Origin: Hormiphora californensis
Lineage: Eukaryota > Ctenophora > Tentaculata > Cydippida > Pleurobrachiidae
Direction of reading: 5' to 3'
DNA: 64,000 nucleotides
Assembly (NCBI GenBank): GCA_020137815.1
Contig: CM035355.1
Coordinates: forward strand, 6,491,097 to 6,555,096
Below are positions 42,159 to 62,707 of the stretch, piece by piece. A program made the position numbers and the translations under genes. Within the stretch, counting starts at the first letter, position 1, and every line of letters begins with the position of its first letter. The notes beneath the pieces are model-generated. The model saw only the letters and a list, made by a program, of their open reading frames with translations. It made no database searches and had not been told where the DNA came from.

Positions 42159-42237
42159 AAACTCTGTGTAAATACTGAACTTTTTTAGGGATCCCTATAA
42201 AAGAAGTTATAGATCGATTCAAGCTGCACCCGATTCA

Positions 42238-43026
42238 ATGTTAACCAACGACAGCTTAGCTTCGCCTAGCAAGCACTGGGGTTCGTACTTTAGACATTGT
42301 CTCAAGGACCGAACTACGAGTGAAATAATCGAGGCTACTTCGCGTATTTTTCTCTCCAGTATGAAACTTGCCCGAGCAACAATGAACAATTTTGAAACGG
42401 TTATCAGTGTGGAAAACCTCGAGAAACAGCTACGTGAATGTAAAGAAGAACTTGACCGCCATCGGGTTAACGTAATCGAGCTTCAGCAAACGGTTATCAA
42501 CCACCAGAAGCAACAACTCAGTACAGTGACAGCATCGGTGCAGAAGGTGAAAGCCTACTCTACTGTGCTAGCACAGAATTGTGCTGCAACCTCCCCCAAA
42601 GTGGGAAAACCACTACCAGTGAATCATCCTACTCCCGTCCAACAGCCCGGAAGAGAGAAGAACATGGTTGTGTTTGGTCTCCCAGAAACAACCGATAGAG
42701 TAGCTAAAACTACTTTAGACGAACTTTTTGAGGAATTAAATGAGAAACCGAAAGTGACTACGATGAAACGCATCGGCGAAAGAAATGAGAAGCGCCCTAG
42801 ACCGCTCTTAGTATCCCTGGAGAAGAGAGCGACTCTCCTCGCACTCCTCAGAAAGGCACGAAACCTCAAAGACTCCAAACAGTTTTCGGCTGTTTATCTC
42901 TCTCCGGATCTTACGCCCTCTGAACTGAAAGAGCAAAAAGCTCTAAGGTCCACTTTGAAGCGGATACGATCAGAAGATCCTGACGGCTGCTACTTCATCC
43001 GTAATAATCTTATCCAAGTGGGATAG
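42238..43026 (+). CDS. LINE ORF1-like protein (coiled coil plus RNA-binding fold)
   Basis: 262 residues. Residues about 50-100 form a coiled coil (LEKQLRECKEELDRHRVNVIELQQ). From about 140 comes NMVVFGLPE, a typical ORF1 RRM strand, then RPLLVSLEKRATLLALLRKARNLK and SPDLTPSELKEQKALRSTLKR, matching the RRM/C-terminal layout of LINE ORF1 proteins. No reverse transcriptase follows in the same orientation. The DNA left of the MITE at 39,367 was contiguous with this gene before the MITE inserted and may hold its leader. Confidence 0.65.
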   Translation: MLTNDSLASPSKHWGSYFRHCLKDRTTSEIIEATSRIFLSSMKLARATMNNFETVISVENLEKQLRECKEELDRHRVNVIELQQTVINHQKQQLSTVTASVQKVKAYSTVLAQNCAATSPKVGKPLPVNHPTPVQQPGREKNMVVFGLPETTDRVAKTTLDELFEELNEKPKVTTMKRIGERNEKRPRPLLVSLEKRATLLALLRKARNLKDSKQFSAVYLSPDLTPSELKEQKALRSTLKRIRSEDPDGCYFIRNNLIQVG

Positions 43027-43769
43027 TTCCCCACTAACTCACCGTTATCAGAGAACCGTGCTAGGAGCAGGCAGTCTACTGCAGTCCCTTTCAAATTAAG
43101 GAAAACGAGTTGTCTGTATACAAACTGTGTCAGTGCGGGATATAAACTGTCATTTTTATTTATTATTTATTATTTAAGTTCCTTTTTCGTGCAAAAGCGA
43201 AATTTTCTTGAGTTTCTTTATTTTTCTGGTTGGTATTTGCTTGATTCCCCTCCCAGGGGAGGCCTTACGACATCTTAAAGTTCGGCTTTTATCGAACTAT
43301 GGGCATTCGGACCAATTTTTGGCTCTTCGATGCCTGCTGACCACTCACGTTTCCGTCGAGGCGCATGGAACATTCTCCCGAGGGAAGTTTATCTGGCGGA
43401 AGACCTACCATAGTTTAAAGCACTTCTTGGGGAATGTTTGAAGAGTATGCCGAACCTCCCCGGGGGTATCTTCTTCTTCTATGAGTGTCGGGTCACGGGT
43501 GTGAAACCCTAAAGAACTATCGCTACTTTCGTCATTGCGATTTGGTCGACACTAGTGTCTCCCCGGGGGTATATCCGTATCCCCGGTACCTGGATATACC
43601 AGGCAAAACAATAACTCAATTCTGGGCCGGACACATCTCGTGTCCAGGGAGGGGTCGAGGCTCTGCGAGTAGCTGATACCGGTGCAGTATCTGAGGAAAG
43701 TTATTTACAAGAGTACAGGATTGCAAGATTACACTGTATAAAATTGAACAATCAAATTGTATAATAGGT
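43027..43769. other. Non-coding stretch between the ORF1-like gene and iRhom
   Basis: Possible 3' part of the LINE-like unit, with CCCCGGGGGTAT motifs repeated at 43460 and 43562. The short frames at 43208 and 43485 are not supported. Confidence 0.35.
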
Positions 43770-46700
43770 ATGGGGGTATTCAAAGACGTATTTAATGATC
43801 TATTCCGTGCTCGGTCGTGCTACAAGTGTGCAAGGGAGAAACGAAACTGTGGCTTCCCACTTTTGATTAATGAAATTATTCAAAAAGCAAGGGAAGGAAC
43901 GGGCCAGACTGGAACTCGCAGACACTCATTTTACAGGTACGGAACAGTCAATAGGGTTTAGAAATCAGTCTTTATTTCTTCTTTTTCCCCAGGTCGTGCT
44001 AGAAATAGTTTTCCATTCTTTCTGTTTCCCCAGGCCGTACTAGAGATTAGCATTTATTATTTTTTCCCCCCAGGCCGTACTTCACAGTTTGGATGATGAT
44101 CGTAAACACTGCAGTCCTAATAGTATCAGTTTCTATATACAACTTTGCTCCTGTTGGTACGACCTACAAACCTATTGTAAAGTCACTCGTGCGACACAAC
44201 CTAATGTATGAGTTTGTGACCTACATGCAGCAGGAGAACTTCTGGTTAGGCCCAGATTATGAAGATCTGATACATTTTGGTGCAAAGTAAGTAGTACTTT
44301 GTTTTTAGCACATCCATTTCTCTATATCTGAGAGTTTTTAGCACATCCATTTCTCTATATCTGAGAGCTCTCCCTTTATAAAAGTAAGAACAACTTTGAT
44401 CATTATATTTTACATGATAAACGTCACCATATTAGAGTTGTATTGTGAGTTTGATTAACTAATAATCTTCCCCCCCCCCCTTGATAGATATGCACCGTGT
44501 ATGAGGCACGATAAGCAAATTGAGGATGCAATAGAGAAAGATATAGAAATTGAAGCAGAGAGTGGGTGTTGTGTGAGGAATGACCTGAATGTCTGTTGGC
44601 AATCTCAAATTGCAAACTGTACCAGTGCTTTTGCTACTTTCCACAACAATACCGTTAGTAATATATCAGTGAGAAAATCACGTGGAATTGTATTGTGATT
44701 ATATCTTTTGTTTTCGATTTTATATCTCTTACCATTTACCAATTAGTCTCTGCAAAATTATTTTTTACAGATTTTTAAACCCATTGTTTTTTAAGGTATG
44801 TGGTATTGGTAAGGAGTTTTGTGCAGCTGGAACTGTTAATGAGTCGCTATGGAATGGACCAATTACAGACTGGCCTAATTGTCCGGTAGTCAACCGAACC
44901 TCAATCTGTAAGTATTCTCGTATCAGTATCATATTTGATATATGTATCTGTTAGTATTAATATTCTTGTATCAGTATCATATTTGATATGTATCTGTTAG
45001 TATTAATATTCTTGTATCAGTATCATATCTGATATGTATCTGCTAGGATCTGTTAGTATTAGTATTCTTCTTGTACTGATATATCAGTATTTTATATGTT
45101 TTGTGCCAACCTGTCACACACTGTACTCTGTTATAGGCACTGTCTGGTAGATATATTTCAAACAGATATATATGTGCGTGTACTGTGTGTGTGTCATAAT
45201 TATGTGTACAGATGACAGATGTATCACCAGGTGTATCATAGTTATATTATGGATTGTTCTTGAGAGATATCGGTGATATATAATTGATATCCCACTTTAA
45301 ATACTACTACATACGTCATACTCAGATGAGACATGAGCGACATCTCGCCCATCTGAATAGTATCATGATGATGTTCTGTCTGAAATTTCATTTCAAAAGT
45401 AACTCAAAAGTAATCAGCGTCAATAATTTCTATCTCCCCTCTCTCTAGCACGGACAACCGCGCCCACTAAAGCTTGTGAGGTAACAGCTAAACCATGCTG
45501 TATTGGACTCCAGGGACAATGTGCTATAATCAGTGAGGTAATTGCTAATTAGTGAGTTTTTTGAGTAAGTAACCCATTAATTAACAAATCATTAGAGTTC
45601 TTGACTCTTGAGTAAGTAACACTTTACTCAACAAATAACTAAAGTTCTTGAAACGTGTCCTTTTATATAACGTACAGTAAAATGGATAAATACACCATTC
45701 TAGACTTGAGCCATGAATGTACTGTGTAAGTTGTCACTCTTTTCCAAGAAGTGCTTCCTCTCTCGTGATAATGAGTTTCACTCAGTTACTTTTCCTGCAT
45801 TTGCTAACACCTCGCATACACACATTTAGCCTAAACAGAGTAGCCCAAAAGTGATCATATTTTGGGCATGAAATTATGGAAACTAAAACATCCGGCATAG
45901 TAACAGTCCCTCAATCGAATAGGATTTAGGAAACCCATTATGAATATTATTCATAACTAATTAATTTTCTTTGATTTTAGGAGGAGTGTGGTATACGAAA
46001 TGGATATTTTCACTCTGATAAATCACTCTGCTCTCAAGTTGATTGCATTCACAGTGTTTGTGGCATCGATGTCACAGGGTAGGTTATATTTTATCTAGAG
46101 CTGCAGGGGAGTTAGATCGTGGATATAAAATCAGCTTTTTAAAACATTTTCTTGTCCTTGCAAAAAACTGCAAGGTGTTTACAACTTTAAATTTCTTACA
46201 CCCGTTTCTCTTTTTCAGGTGTGTTCAATTTTATCGGTTTCTACTGCCTACTTTCATCCACTGTGGAGTTGTTCACGTTGTTATGAGGTGAGAAAAACAC
46301 AAGGATTGTTTCTATCCTGAATTTTAAATCATCCAGTATTATTTCTTCTACAGTTTGTTGTTCCTGTGGTTCATAACGCGACCTCTGGAGGAGAGTATTG
46401 GGTGGTGGAGGTGTGGTATTGTCTATCTGGCTAGTGGGTGCGGGGGTACTCTACTCTCTGCCTTCCTTACACCGTACCAGCCTGAGGTAGTATCGCACAT
46501 CGTCATATTATATGATAATTTATGATTTCAGACTGTCTGAATTAGTAGGATCAGGTGTTTTAATGCATGGTAATTCGCTGTCATTTCACTGACAACGATC
46601 ATCAAAATTGCTCAACTCACATTATTTCTACTGCAGTATACTGAGTATTGAGTAACTTTGAGCCATTCAACTATTCACTACAGGTTGGTGCATCAGGGTC

Positions 46701-47614
46701 TCTGTTTGGTATTATAGGATGTCATATAGCTCGGGATATTATTGACATTGAAGAGTGGCGGAATAACTGGAGAAAAGTGTGGGAGGACCACCCCACCAAG
46801 TTAGTGTAATATCAGTCTAAGTGATAGTGATTGGTAACATCTAGAGAGATTACTTATAGATTCCAGTAATTGATAAAGTGTAGAAGATGGGTTTTCAACC
46901 AGTTATTACAGTTATCACTTACCTCCCTTGCAGGAAATTGCTGGTATGGTTGGTGCTGTGTCTCCTGCTTCTAGTTCCCGGCCTTCTTCCCTGGATTGAC
47001 AATTGGGGACATGTTGGAGGGTAATTAGTTAATTAGTGCCAATTAAAATTAGCAAAGTTCTTGTCTCTGTTGTGAGAGATACGCCAAGTCACCAAAGTAT
47101 CCATTCAAATCACCCACACACAGATGATACGAATTATTGAATAAACACCATTCAATTCTATTCTCTCTTACCCAGATTGATATTTGGTTTTCTCACTGGG
47201 TTTATCGTCCTACCCTCACCCGTGAAACGTTGTAGTGGTGACTACGCGATGAGAATTATCATTCGTGTTTTCGTGGGTTGTATCGACGTCCTTGTGGTAA
47301 TTAGATTAATTTGTTTAAAATTGTTTTAACAACTAAGTATAATAGGTTTTAATAAACAAATATATGAGCCTTAGAAATTTGACCCGTATAAGTATCTGTG
47401 TCTCCGAATAACAAGCTTCCATTTCCAGGTTATAATTCTGGTTTACCTGTTCTACCTGAAACAGGATCTTGTTATCCATGCTGGATTCCTCAACTGCATA
47501 CCATTCACTAAAGATTTCTGTGCCGATTCCTGCATGGAACTTCGCACTAGGATTAAACTTTGGTTTGTTGTGGGGTTGAGGGAGGGGGCTTTCAGACAGG
47601 GTCAGAGGGATTAA
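43770..47614 (+). CDS. iRhom-type rhomboid protein with GASG motif, 12 exons
   Basis: iRhoms are ER/Golgi rhomboid relatives that escort ADAM17. Exons: 43770-43936, 44074-44286, 44488-44668, 44796-44907, 45449-45537, 45981-46078, 46219-46287, 46354-46486, 46684-46799, 46934-47020, 47176-47296, 47429-47614; all in phase, 523 aa. After a short cytoplasmic tail, RPYFTVWMMIV opens TM1. The luminal iRhom homology region follows, with its landmark strings (QQENFWLGP, DLIHFGAK, SGCCVRND, KPCCIGLQGQC, FHSDKSLCSQVDC). The rhomboid core has HCGVVHVVMS in TM2, with Ser where active rhomboids have Asn, and VGASGSLFG in TM4. TM6 has NWGHVGG. Vertebrate iRhoms have GPAG in TM4; here the serine is present, so a Ser-His dyad may exist. 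The cytoplasmic tail (about 56 aa) is far shorter than in vertebrates; extra upstream exons cannot be excluded. Confidence 0.9.
44303..44370. repeat. Tandem duplication of about 34 bp in an iRhom intron
   Basis: TTAGCACATCCATTTCTCTA followed by TATCTGAGAG occurs twice head to tail. Confidence 0.75.
44916..45070. repeat. Minisatellite in an iRhom intron
   Basis: Three to four imperfect copies of an about 50-bp unit built from TATCAGTATCATATTTGATA and TGTATCTGTTAGTATTA. Confidence 0.75.
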
Positions 47615-48460
47615 CCTTTGGTTTGTAGTGGGGTTGCAGTCTACAGAAGGGGCCAGGGGTTACAGAAGGGGGGGGGGTTTGGGACAGGGGCCAGGGGTTA
47701 CAGAAGAGGGAAGTTGGGACAGGGGCCAGGGGTTACAGAAGGGGGGGGGGGTTTGGGACAGGGGCCAGGGGTTACAGAAGGGGGGGGTTTGGGACAGGGG
47801 TCAGGGGTTACAGAAGGGGGATTTGGGACAGGGGCCAGGGGGTTACAGAAGGGGGGGTTTGGGACAGGGGCCAGGGGGTTACAGAAAAGGGGTTTGTAGA
47901 CAGGACGGAAGGGAAATTGAGGCAGCAATTTGAGAGTTTGGGACTGTTTACGAGTGGGTAGGGGAGTTGTTTTGGGTGATTCACACAAAACCATTAACTC
48001 AGATATTTATCCTGCAGATCAGAGACAGACAGATGACAGACAGACAATCTCAAGGCGTACAAACATGACTGACTGGCCTACTGGCTCAAAAGACGGACTG
48101 ACTGGAGAATTTTTATAGACTGATATTTGATATCAAAACACGGACTGACTGGAGCAATTTTACAGACTGGCACGGGGTTATTTTCAATTTTGTATTTCAA
48201 AAATTTCATTTTAATTAATATTCCAAACTTTTGATCAAGATCGGGCGTTTTTAATTGCATCCCAAGCCTCATTTCTTTCTTGACAGATTATTGAGGGAGG
48301 GGAGGGTCCCTTATCTATGCGTCTGAATTTAAATTTACTTGTACTTTAATTGTACTTTCATTGGTGCAATGGGGGTGCAATTCAATTTATCTTTTTTCTC
48401 ATTTTCCACCTCTTCCCTCTTTATCCTGACAGTTCTTACCCTCCTCTACTAGCCTAGTCT
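47615..48460. other. Intergenic region between iRhom and UBFD1 with a G-rich minisatellite
   Basis: From about 47,626 to 47,893, units of about 35 bp (GGTTACAGAAGGGGGG then TTTGGGACAGGGGCCAGG) repeat about seven times, beginning only a few bases after the iRhom stop codon. They are purine/G-rich on the plus strand, so G-quadruplex formation in the 3' UTR is plausible. The three overlapping glycine-rich frames here are repeat translations. Beyond 47,900 nothing is recognised. Confidence 0.7.
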
Positions 48461-50631
<2,171 letters not shown>

Positions 50632-50771
50632 AAGAAAAACAATCTTTTTTAAGACGGGGAAATGTTATATGATATAGATTTAGACCGCCACATTTTTAGT
50701 TGGTGAATTTGTTTGCTGCTAACGTTATCTAGTCCTTCCTCTTCCTCTTATCTCTGTAGCAGAATGAAAAG

Positions 50772-50880
50772 CAGGAACCGACCGAATCAGGAAATACTGG
50801 TCCCTGATTGGCTGATAACCAGTCACGTGACCTAAATAACGAGTTCTGATTGGTTGTTTACTTGTTTCGGTCGGCTCCTG
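50772..50880. mobile_element. 109-bp hAT-like MITE beyond the UBFD1 stop codon
   Basis: Inverted ends are CAGGAACCGACCGAA and TTCGGTCGGCTCCTG. The 8-bp duplication ATGAAAAG stands at 50764-50771 and 50881-50888. Confidence 0.8.
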
Positions 50881-51194
50881 ATGAAAAGGGGTGTGAAGGA
50901 GGATATTCTAGAATGATGAGCCCTTGTTTGGACGTTTTTAAGGTCTATTTTGATGAGTATAATAGTGTGTAAGAGAGAGAGAGGAAAATTAATTTATATT
51001 TAAGAACACAAAAAACATAACTTATGATACACAAACTTCTAAAATACGGATTGTTTCTTATCTTTCTTACTCCAAACTTTTGAGTTCTGATTTCTGATTT
51101 CTTCTAAAGGCTACCCCCATGCCCCTCTCGACATTCCCCCAATTCAAAAAATTGTTTTGAAATTAACCACCTATCCCCATCACTGTAGCTCCAT

Positions 51195-57740
<6,546 letters not shown>

Positions 57741-60700
57741 ATGCTGATTACACAGGTAAGAGTTCTAGAGATTTTGATATTTGTTTGTTCGTTTGTTAGC
57801 TGTTCAGTGTTTCAGTATTCTATTTGTTATAGAGATTTGCTGTCAGGCCAATGCTCTGACCACAGTTCTCGCACGCTCCTTATTTGAAAGAAATGAGAAT
57901 AGGGTCAGGCCAATGCTCTGACAGGAGATTTGTTTATTTGTTTGTTTATTTGCTGTGCACTGTTTCAATATGTTGTTTGTTTGTTTGTTTGTTGTTAGTT
58001 GTTCAGTGTTGTACCTACAGTGTTTCAATACGCTGTTTGTGGTTCCGTACATCCCCTCCCCGCACGTGTCAGCTAGACATATCCCATTCCCATGCTGCAC
58101 TTTAGTCTTCACTGATCCTGATATCAACTTCTAAAAGAGCTGTAGTGCTCTGCACCTTGTATACTTCTTGACACGTCACACCACCCTAGTGTGGCATATA
58201 CTGTGACACACCCCTGATTATGATAGTGGGACAGCTCTTTGTATTTCCTGTGTCGAGTGTGTCGACAACCAGCTTTAGTAGCATCAGAACCTGACAGTCG
58301 ACAACCAGCTATCGACAGTAGATGTTTAGATCTAGTGTCATATACTGTCGAGTCTGTGGTACATCCCTCCAGAATGCAATGTGCGACACACCACTCATAT
58401 ATATTGGTCATCTTACCTCCTGTTCCCTAATGTTCATTTGATGCATTCATTGGGTATGTGATCCCAATCCCTGGTGTTTCAACCTTGCATGATACGAGTA
58501 TAGAAACTTCCCAAGCAATTAGTTCCCACCTGATTGCTGGCCACATTTCCGTCCACTGTGATTGATCCCTTGTTAGTCAATTATTATCCAGCGGATTGGG
58601 TTCACATCTCATAGTTGTGCAGATTTCCCAATCACAGTTCCGTGAACTCTAGTTATCCATTCAGTATGGCATGCAAGATTGGCATCCAATCAATATTACA
58701 GAACTAATTTCCGTAGATTGGGTTCCTCAATTCTCCCAATCAGTTATCAGCACTGGTATGGAATCTCACCCAATCAACATATTTCCGATCAATTTCCTGT
58801 TATCCAATTATAGGAGGGGGTCACAACTGACAAGCTTCTATCTTGAGATATCTCGCATTTCCACTATAACTCTACTATCTCACAAAGTAATTAGTGATTA
58901 GAGAAAGGAAGGCAACCGTAAAAGATTCCACTCCCAGCGATATGCTTCTCCCAATCTAACTAAAACTAAGGATTCCCACTATCGTGTTTTATATCACCCC
59001 CCCTCCTATAAAACAATACTGACAAGGTGAATAAACACAGCTGGTTGATATTTGCCCGTTTTTACTGGTAGCGCAGTGATCCGTTTCTCATCAAGATAGA
59101 TGTGAAAACACAGCTGGTCACCCTATAATATTCTTTCTATCATAATATCTAGATCTGTAACGGCTTCACAAGCTGCACCCTAGATGACAGAGAGAGAGTC
59201 TCTCTCCCTCTCCTTTTCAGTTCTCAGAGAGACTCTCTCTACCGGGGAGCTGCACCTTTATACTTTTATATTTTAGTACCCCTCAACTTTCAGTTCTCAA
59301 TCACTCCCTTTTGAGGTAGTGGCGCCTTCACTGTGGTACTATATGGTTATTAGCTTCAGTAAAGCTGCTTCACGATGTTGCAATATTGCGGCTTTTGAAT
59401 CATTGAAACTTTGACGAACCCGCACCCCTCTCATTAGCATAACTCCCTCCTTTTTCGGCTTGCCTTTCTTCTTTCTGGTATTGCTTTGTAGACTAGGGAG
59501 ATTCTATAACGCGGAGAGTAATCATATAGCATCGGGAAGAAAGTGCACATTTGGGCTATTATCGGGTCCCATAGTGCGAATTACAGTGCTTAGCCGGCCA
59601 CCTAGAGATCATTGCAGTTGTTCTAACAAAATAAGGTGGGGGAGTTGTATCACTAACGACATTCACAATTCAAATGTGCTTAGTTCATTTCTGGATGCGC
59701 TCAGAGGGGCAGTCCTTCGGTTTACTCCCTCCCTTGCATTATCTGTCTTTCTCTCTCTTACTATCTTCATTTCTTCTCTTTATCTGTCCTCTGCCTTCGC
59801 TAAGGTTAATGATTTTGCAACTCATTTTATTCGTTCAATCCATATAAAACTGAACCTTCAGCCAAGATAACGCCAGGTTATAGAGTACTCATTTCTCTGC
59901 TATCTCTCGCTTTCTCATTACTCCCAGGTTCATTAAAAATCTTGATTGGATTGTGCTTTATATCGCTAAATGGCCTTTTCGCCGCTGCTCCTCCTTCTTC
60001 ATAAGTTGTCTCACCACCCAATTACCATCTTTATCATATTAATCCTGATCCCCTCCTTTTGATTCGGTGATTCCTTGTCGAGTGATCCCTTCCCTTGATC
60101 ACCCCCGGCAGTAATAGCGGTCCCTTTACTTAGCAAGCTATAGTATATAGGGCGTGACAAATCTACTCAATAAATTAGTCTGCTACGACACACAGAGAAA
60201 TATCTTCTCACAGCTTCACTTACTGTCTCTGAAATAGTAGATCCAAGTTAGTAAAATAAATCCCACTAGATCTCACACTCCCACCGACCAAACCCCTGTA
60301 ATATTTACTCTGACTCTTTGTCAGTTTATCACCACTCCCCCAATCACACTTGTCAATGTTTGTCAATGTATCCACTCTCCATCCCACACTCACACTTGTC
60401 ACATAGTGGTTAACCCCACCCACACCTACCCTGTCACAATGTGTTGTTCTCCACCCACCCCTACCCTGTCACCATATATCCCCACTCTAAACCATTCAGT
60501 TTAGGGTTAACCACTGCCAGGCCAATGCTCTGACAGGTTTACCATGCACAACAAGGATCCCTCCTCCTCCCTCCCTCCCTTCACTGGACAGTTGTCATGC
60601 TTGTTACAAATATGTGCCCGCAACATTATGTTGTCACATTTAATTTATTCATACCTCGCCCCCCTCTTTAGAGCGCAGCCTAGAGATGTAGGCTCTTTCA

Positions 60701-62707
60701 GCTCTCTATCTCCACCCCAATTTCTCCTCTCTCTCTCCCCTATAGACCTTGCTAACTGGCAGGATATCTCTCTCTGATTAGAATTTCATCTGCCTGTCAC
60801 GTGCATCCCTGTCACGTGTCAATCTAGACCCCGTCTTATTGGAAGTTGAGTGATAGGAACCCATTTACATAAATTACTGATTGGGTGTGCTTCAGTGGTA
60901 CACTCAAGTTACCTGAGCCGTGTAACATTAGACCACCCCGCACTACCTCCCTCTCTTTAATCTCTGTCAGTGTTTTAAGTTTCCCTTCCGTTTGTGTTTC
61001 CGTGTCTGTCAGATTTTGAGTTTTTCCACAACCTGCTTTTTGTCAGTAGTTGCTCCATTGTGTCAGTTTCGAGTTTTTTGATATTTTGTTAACCTTTCCT
61101 AACCCTCCCTTCCTATCTTTTAGAGAAAGGCACTACCACTTCTGAATTTCCACAACAAAGTCCAACTGATCTACCTTGAACATAAGATGCACATTGTCGC
61201 TGACTCCTACGTTATCCTGAATGAGATTTCCAGGTAAGAACTAACCGAAAGTAGTTGTTATTTTCTTGTAATATGATAAAGTTGTTGGATTACCCGTTAT
61301 TAACCTATTTCTAACCTATTTCTAACCCGCTTCTTCCTTCCTTAGGTGTGGTTTTGGTTCAGTTCACCTTGGGACTCATGTAAAGAACAGGGAGATAGTG
61401 GCAGTGAAGTTCATACCTACCAACGTTACTCCCTCCTTTAATCACAGTGTTGTTAAAAAACTGTGTGCTGCCTACCAGGGATCTGTTGACTTGGTAAGAA
61501 TACTTGTAGTGTGCAGATATGCAGATGTAATATGCAGTTTTATATGATTCCCTCGCAGAAGCCACTGTGCTAAATCTCTGTGTGAGGGACAGTGTTGCCT
61601 GTCATATCTGTGACAGAGCATGTTAATTCTTACTTATGATAAACAACCAGTCTGATAAAAGTTTCTAACCCGTTCTCTCTCCCCTCAGAGTCTTGGTAAA
61701 CTTCCCGCTGAGTTTGTGTATGCCAGTGTGTGCAGGTCCCCTGAAGTGATCCGATATGACGCGTGCTACATTGATCAGGGTTGTTGGGCCATGGTGATGG
61801 AATTTGCTGAAGGGTTCTCAATTCTACGTGATCATGTTATATCTCATGGACCACTGGATCTTGCATCTCTTTTCAAGGTAACTAGAGTTTTACAACATTT
61901 CCAAAGTCTAGAATTCTAGAGTTTCTACTTGAACTAGACAAATCTACTGTCACTACACGGTACTACCAGTACTGAATCCTAACCCTTGACATGAGTACTA
62001 AAACCTCTCTCTCTCCCCACAGATAACTAAACAGTTAGCAGTAGCCCTGAACACATGTGTAGTGAATGGTGTTGACCACAGGGGCCTGTCCGTGGAGAAC
62101 GTCCTTTACAATCCTAACACTAAACAGATCAAATTGGTCGGATTTGGGCATGCAACCGGCCTTTCCGCTGACAAAGAACCGTAAGTTTAAAATGATACTA
62201 CTCCCATTAATTTTTAATTTTACCAGTCCCTGTAATCCGAATCTTGTACCCTGATCCCTGACCACAGTTTTGTTCCCAGGTATAAAGCCCCCAAGGACAA
62301 GTCCAACCTGCCCCCTGAGGCCATCAAGTTCGGATCCTGCAGCCCTCTCCAGACCCTCGTGTGGAGGTAAGCTTTCTTAGAAACTAGGGGGGAAGGTGAT
62401 AACTGGAATTTAACAAATCTCGATGTGTTTCTTGAAATTTTGGGGTGGTTCTAGAAAGGCATAATTACGAAGTTAGTTTGATTTTAAATCATGGTTCTCT
62501 AACTCTCCTTTCTTCTTCAGATTTGGTTCAATTCTCAAGTTCTGTATGCTCGGTACCGGCCGACTATCCCGACTCAACTCAGCCAGCTCCCCCCGTACAA
62601 CATCCAACAACCCCATTGAGTTCCTGATTAAGAGGTGTCTAGATGACGATCCCAGGACCCGGATCCTTTTCTCCAACCTCCAGAAACATGTGACGTCACA
62701 AATCTGA
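57741..62707 (+). CDS. PIM-like pseudokinase, 7 exons
   Basis: Exons: 57741-57755 (MLITQ, least certain), 61124-61233, 61346-61493, 61689-61877, 62023-62180, 62280-62366, 62521-62707; all in phase, 297 aa. The fold runs YVILNEISRCGFGSVHLGTHVKNREIVAVKF (glycine loop and the ATP-binding Lys), AMVMEFAEGFSILRDHVISHGPL (hinge), DHRGLSVENVL (catalytic loop, HRD changed to HRG), KLVGFGHAT (DFG changed to GFG), then a shortened C lobe to FLIKRCLDDDPRTRILFSNLQKH. The hinge and loop pattern resembles PIM kinases. With both catalytic aspartates gone, phosphotransfer is unlikely and a scaffold or decoy role is inferred. The first intron is 3.4 kb. Confidence 0.8.
57756..61123. other. Large first intron of the PIM-like gene
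   Basis: AT- and pyrimidine-rich DNA with no gene supported. TCAGGCCAATGCTCTGAC appears at 57843 and 57904 and, with one change, near 60517. A small inverted AGAGAGTCTCTC repeat lies at 59186-59240. Confidence 0.4.

Larger units (their letters stand above)
39367..42195. mobile_element. TA-flanked MITE (about 446 bp originally) interrupted by a retroelement
   Basis: The ends share a perfect 37-bp inverted repeat starting GGGATCCCTAAAAAAGTTCA, flanked by TA (39365-39366 and 42196-42197). The left 425 bp (39367-39791) is itself a foldback, with TTTACACAGAGTTTACACAG at one side and its complement at 39,768-39,792, plus inverted ACACCCAGAGCGGCGCG arms. Removing the retroelement at 39792-42158 and one target copy leaves a normal MITE with complete right end. 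Confidence 0.85.

Noticed and set aside
39367-42195. A TIR-bounded DNA transposon that encodes reverse transcriptase
   Set aside because: The 16-bp direct repeat inside the right TIR shows a separate retroelement insertion into a MITE.
59460-59870. 136-codon frame in the PIM-like gene's first intron
   Set aside because: Composition follows the local pyrimidine-rich DNA and nothing resembles a known protein.
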